The notes under the pieces: generated by a model
What the model was told of the DNA's origin: nothing
Seen by the model: the letters and a program-made list of their open reading frames with translations, nothing else
The model's database searches: none
Made by a program: the position numbers and the translations under genes
Shown here: piece by piece, positions 62,887-64,000 of the stretch
Position numbering within the stretch: the stretch's first letter is position 1
Layout: each line of letters begins with the position of its first letter
Assembly (NCBI RefSeq): GCF_018398335.1
Contig: NZ_JAHBRX010000002.1
Span: 1,856,237 to 1,920,236 of the forward strand
Length of the DNA stretch: 64,000 nucleotides
Source: Chelatococcus sp. HY11
GTDB taxonomy: Bacteria > Pseudomonadota > Alphaproteobacteria > Rhizobiales > Beijerinckiaceae
Direction of reading: 5' to 3'

Positions 62887-64000
62887 CGGTCGGCATCTCC
62901 ACGATGATATTGCCGTTGGGCTCGACGAAGGCGGTTTCACCCGGCAGCACGACCGTGGTGCTGTCCAGCTGTTCGACAATGAACGGCCCTGCCTGTCGGA
63001 CGCCTATCGGCAGCTGATCGCGACGATAGACCGGGATGTCCATATGGCGATCGTGATCGCTCAGGTAGACCGAGCGCGCCCCGTGCTGCGCCTTCTCCCA
63101 AGATGGACCGGGCTTTGGCGGTTCCAGGCGGATCTTCGGCACGGTCGCGAAATGCACGGTGCGCAGATTGACGAACTCCACGGCTGCCGAGGGATTGCGT
63201 TGCCGATAGACCCGCTCGTGGTGCTCGTGGAACGCAGCAACGAGGCTCTCGATCAACGCACCGTCGAAAGCTGCCGTGATCGGGATCTCCAGCTCGTAGG
63301 ACTGGCCGACGTAGCGCATCTCGGCATAACGGCGGACGCCCACGCGCGCGTCGGCGATGTTCTCCTGCCGCATGCGCTCCCGCCCGGCGCGGTCCAGCCT
63401 GTCGAAGGCCTCCGCCAGCTCCGTGAGGGCGAGCCCCGCCGCCGGCTGGCGGAATGACGCAGTATGATCGTGCTCGATGTCGGACACGAGGAGGCCGAAT
63501 GCCGAGAGAACGCCGGGGGCGAAGGGCACGATGACGCGCGGGATGCGCAACGCACGCGCCAGCGCACTGCCGTGTAATGGGCCGGCACCGCCCAGCACGA
63601 TCAAGGCGAATTCCCGCGGATCATAGCCCCTGGCGATCGTGAGCAGGCGGATCTCGTCGGCCATGCGATTATTGAGGATGGTGTGGATGCCGTGCGCCAC
63701 GCGCACCTTGCTCATGCCGAGCCGCGCGCCCATGGTCTCGATGACGCGATGGGAAGCGGAGGCGTCGAGTTTGACATGGCCGCCCGCGAAGTAATCCGCA
63801 TTGAGATAGCCGAGCACGATCGAGGCATCGGTCACCGTCGGTTCGGTGCCGCCCTGGCCATAGCAGGCGGGTCCCGGCACGGAGCCGGCGCTCTGCGGGC
63901 CGACATGCAGGCTGGACGCCTCGTCGAGCCAGGCGATGCTGCCACCGCCGGCGCCAATCGAGACGACATCGAGCATGGGAATACGCAGGGGATATTTGAG
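62879..64000 (-). CDS. Hydantoinase A / oxoprolinase family protein (HyuA), C-terminal part
   Basis: The gene is cut by the window edge; the frame is open from base 64000 (LKYPLRIPMLDVV...) and ends at 62879, giving the last 373 residues of a roughly 680-700-residue protein. GAGGGSIAWLD (about 14-24 of the fragment), SVPGPACYGQGG and VLGGAGPLHGSAL are characteristic of HyuA/oxoprolinase ATP-dependent subunits. The N-terminal half, with the other ATP-binding motifs, lies beyond the window. It is the most upstream visible gene of the minus-strand series. Confidence 0.83.
   Translation of the reverse strand, partial: LKYPLRIPMLDVVSIGAGGGSIAWLDEASSLHVGPQSAGSVPGPACYGQGGTEPTVTDASIVLGYLNADYFAGGHVKLDASASHRVIETMGARLGMSKVRVAHGIHTILNNRMADEIRLLTIARGYDPREFALIVLGGAGPLHGSALARALRIPRVIVPFAPGVLSAFGLLVSDIEHDHTASFRQPAAGLALTELAEAFDRLDRAGRERMRQENIADARVGVRRYAEMRYVGQSYELEIPITAAFDGALIESLVAAFHEHHERVYRQRNPSAAVEFVNLRTVHFATVPKIRLEPPKPGPSWEKAQHGARSVYLSDHDRHMDIPVYRRDQLPIGVRQAGPFIVEQLDSTTVVLPGETAFVEPNGNIIVEMPTDA

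Overview
The window is GC-rich DNA, densely coded on both strands, from what is most likely an alphaproteobacterium of the order Hyphomicrobiales (Rhizobiales); Bosea-, Chelatococcus- or Rhizobium-like relatives would fit. The reasons are the many solute-binding ABC uptake systems and small catabolic operons, the Lrp, GntR and LysR regulators beside their target genes, a phasin-like protein with an FNR/FixK-type box, and palindromic intergenic repeats. The genus is an inference. I see no rRNA, tRNA, CRISPR array, insertion sequence, phage gene or recognisable defence system.

Layout. 1-3074: end of a sugar-type ABC transporter (permease tail, Tat-exported binding protein) and an FAD oxidoreductase. 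3265-7142: Na/phosphate cotransporter-like protein, an alpha/beta hydrolase lipoprotein and a TetR regulator. 7334-12941: FNR/FixK-type box, phasin-like protein, then an HlyD / double-ATPase-permease / permease exporter. 13052-19858: two Lrp-type regulators, each divergent from a target (cysteine dioxygenase; ornithine cyclodeaminase plus a CtlX-type hydrolase), with an RraA-like protein, an exonuclease and a quinone reductase. 19836-31566: polysaccharide deacetylase, LysR regulator, agmatinase-like enzyme, and a long plus-strand cluster (binding protein, isoaspartyl dipeptidase-like enzyme, acyl-CoA ligase, zinc-type dehydrogenase, thioesterase, ABC ATPase and permease, argininosuccinate-lyase-like enzyme) that looks like uptake and breakdown of a nitrogenous carboxylate.

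31567-41067 is a complete Kdp potassium system: a 26-aa leader membrane peptide, KdpF, KdpA, an unexpected 37-aa membrane peptide between KdpA and KdpB, KdpB, KdpC, KdpD, KdpE and a PtsN-like EIIA protein. A large branched palindrome lies between kdpC and kdpD.

41200-51474: a GNAT acetyltransferase and an FMN reductase, then a catabolic cluster around a GntR regulator: maleate-isomerase/arylmalonate-decarboxylase-like enzyme, ABC ATPase, permease and binding protein, aldehyde dehydrogenase, SDR, FAD monooxygenase and isochorismatase-type amidohydrolase. Two divergent promoters of this cluster share the half-site GTTGTATTA, which suggests one regulon.

51778-64000 (end) is a ten-gene minus-strand series: HyuA (cut by the window edge), SDR, HyuB, OsmC-like protein, branched-chain-type binding protein, two SDRs, Gfo/Idh dehydrogenase, molybdopterin oxidoreductase and dihydroxy-acid dehydratase. 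It looks like another catabolic operon of unknown substrate. The most unusual items are the extra small proteins in the kdp operon, the lyase with an altered signature in the 22-31 kb cluster, the shared GntR-type operator, and a strong terminator about 330 nt beyond the lyase that may mark a small RNA.
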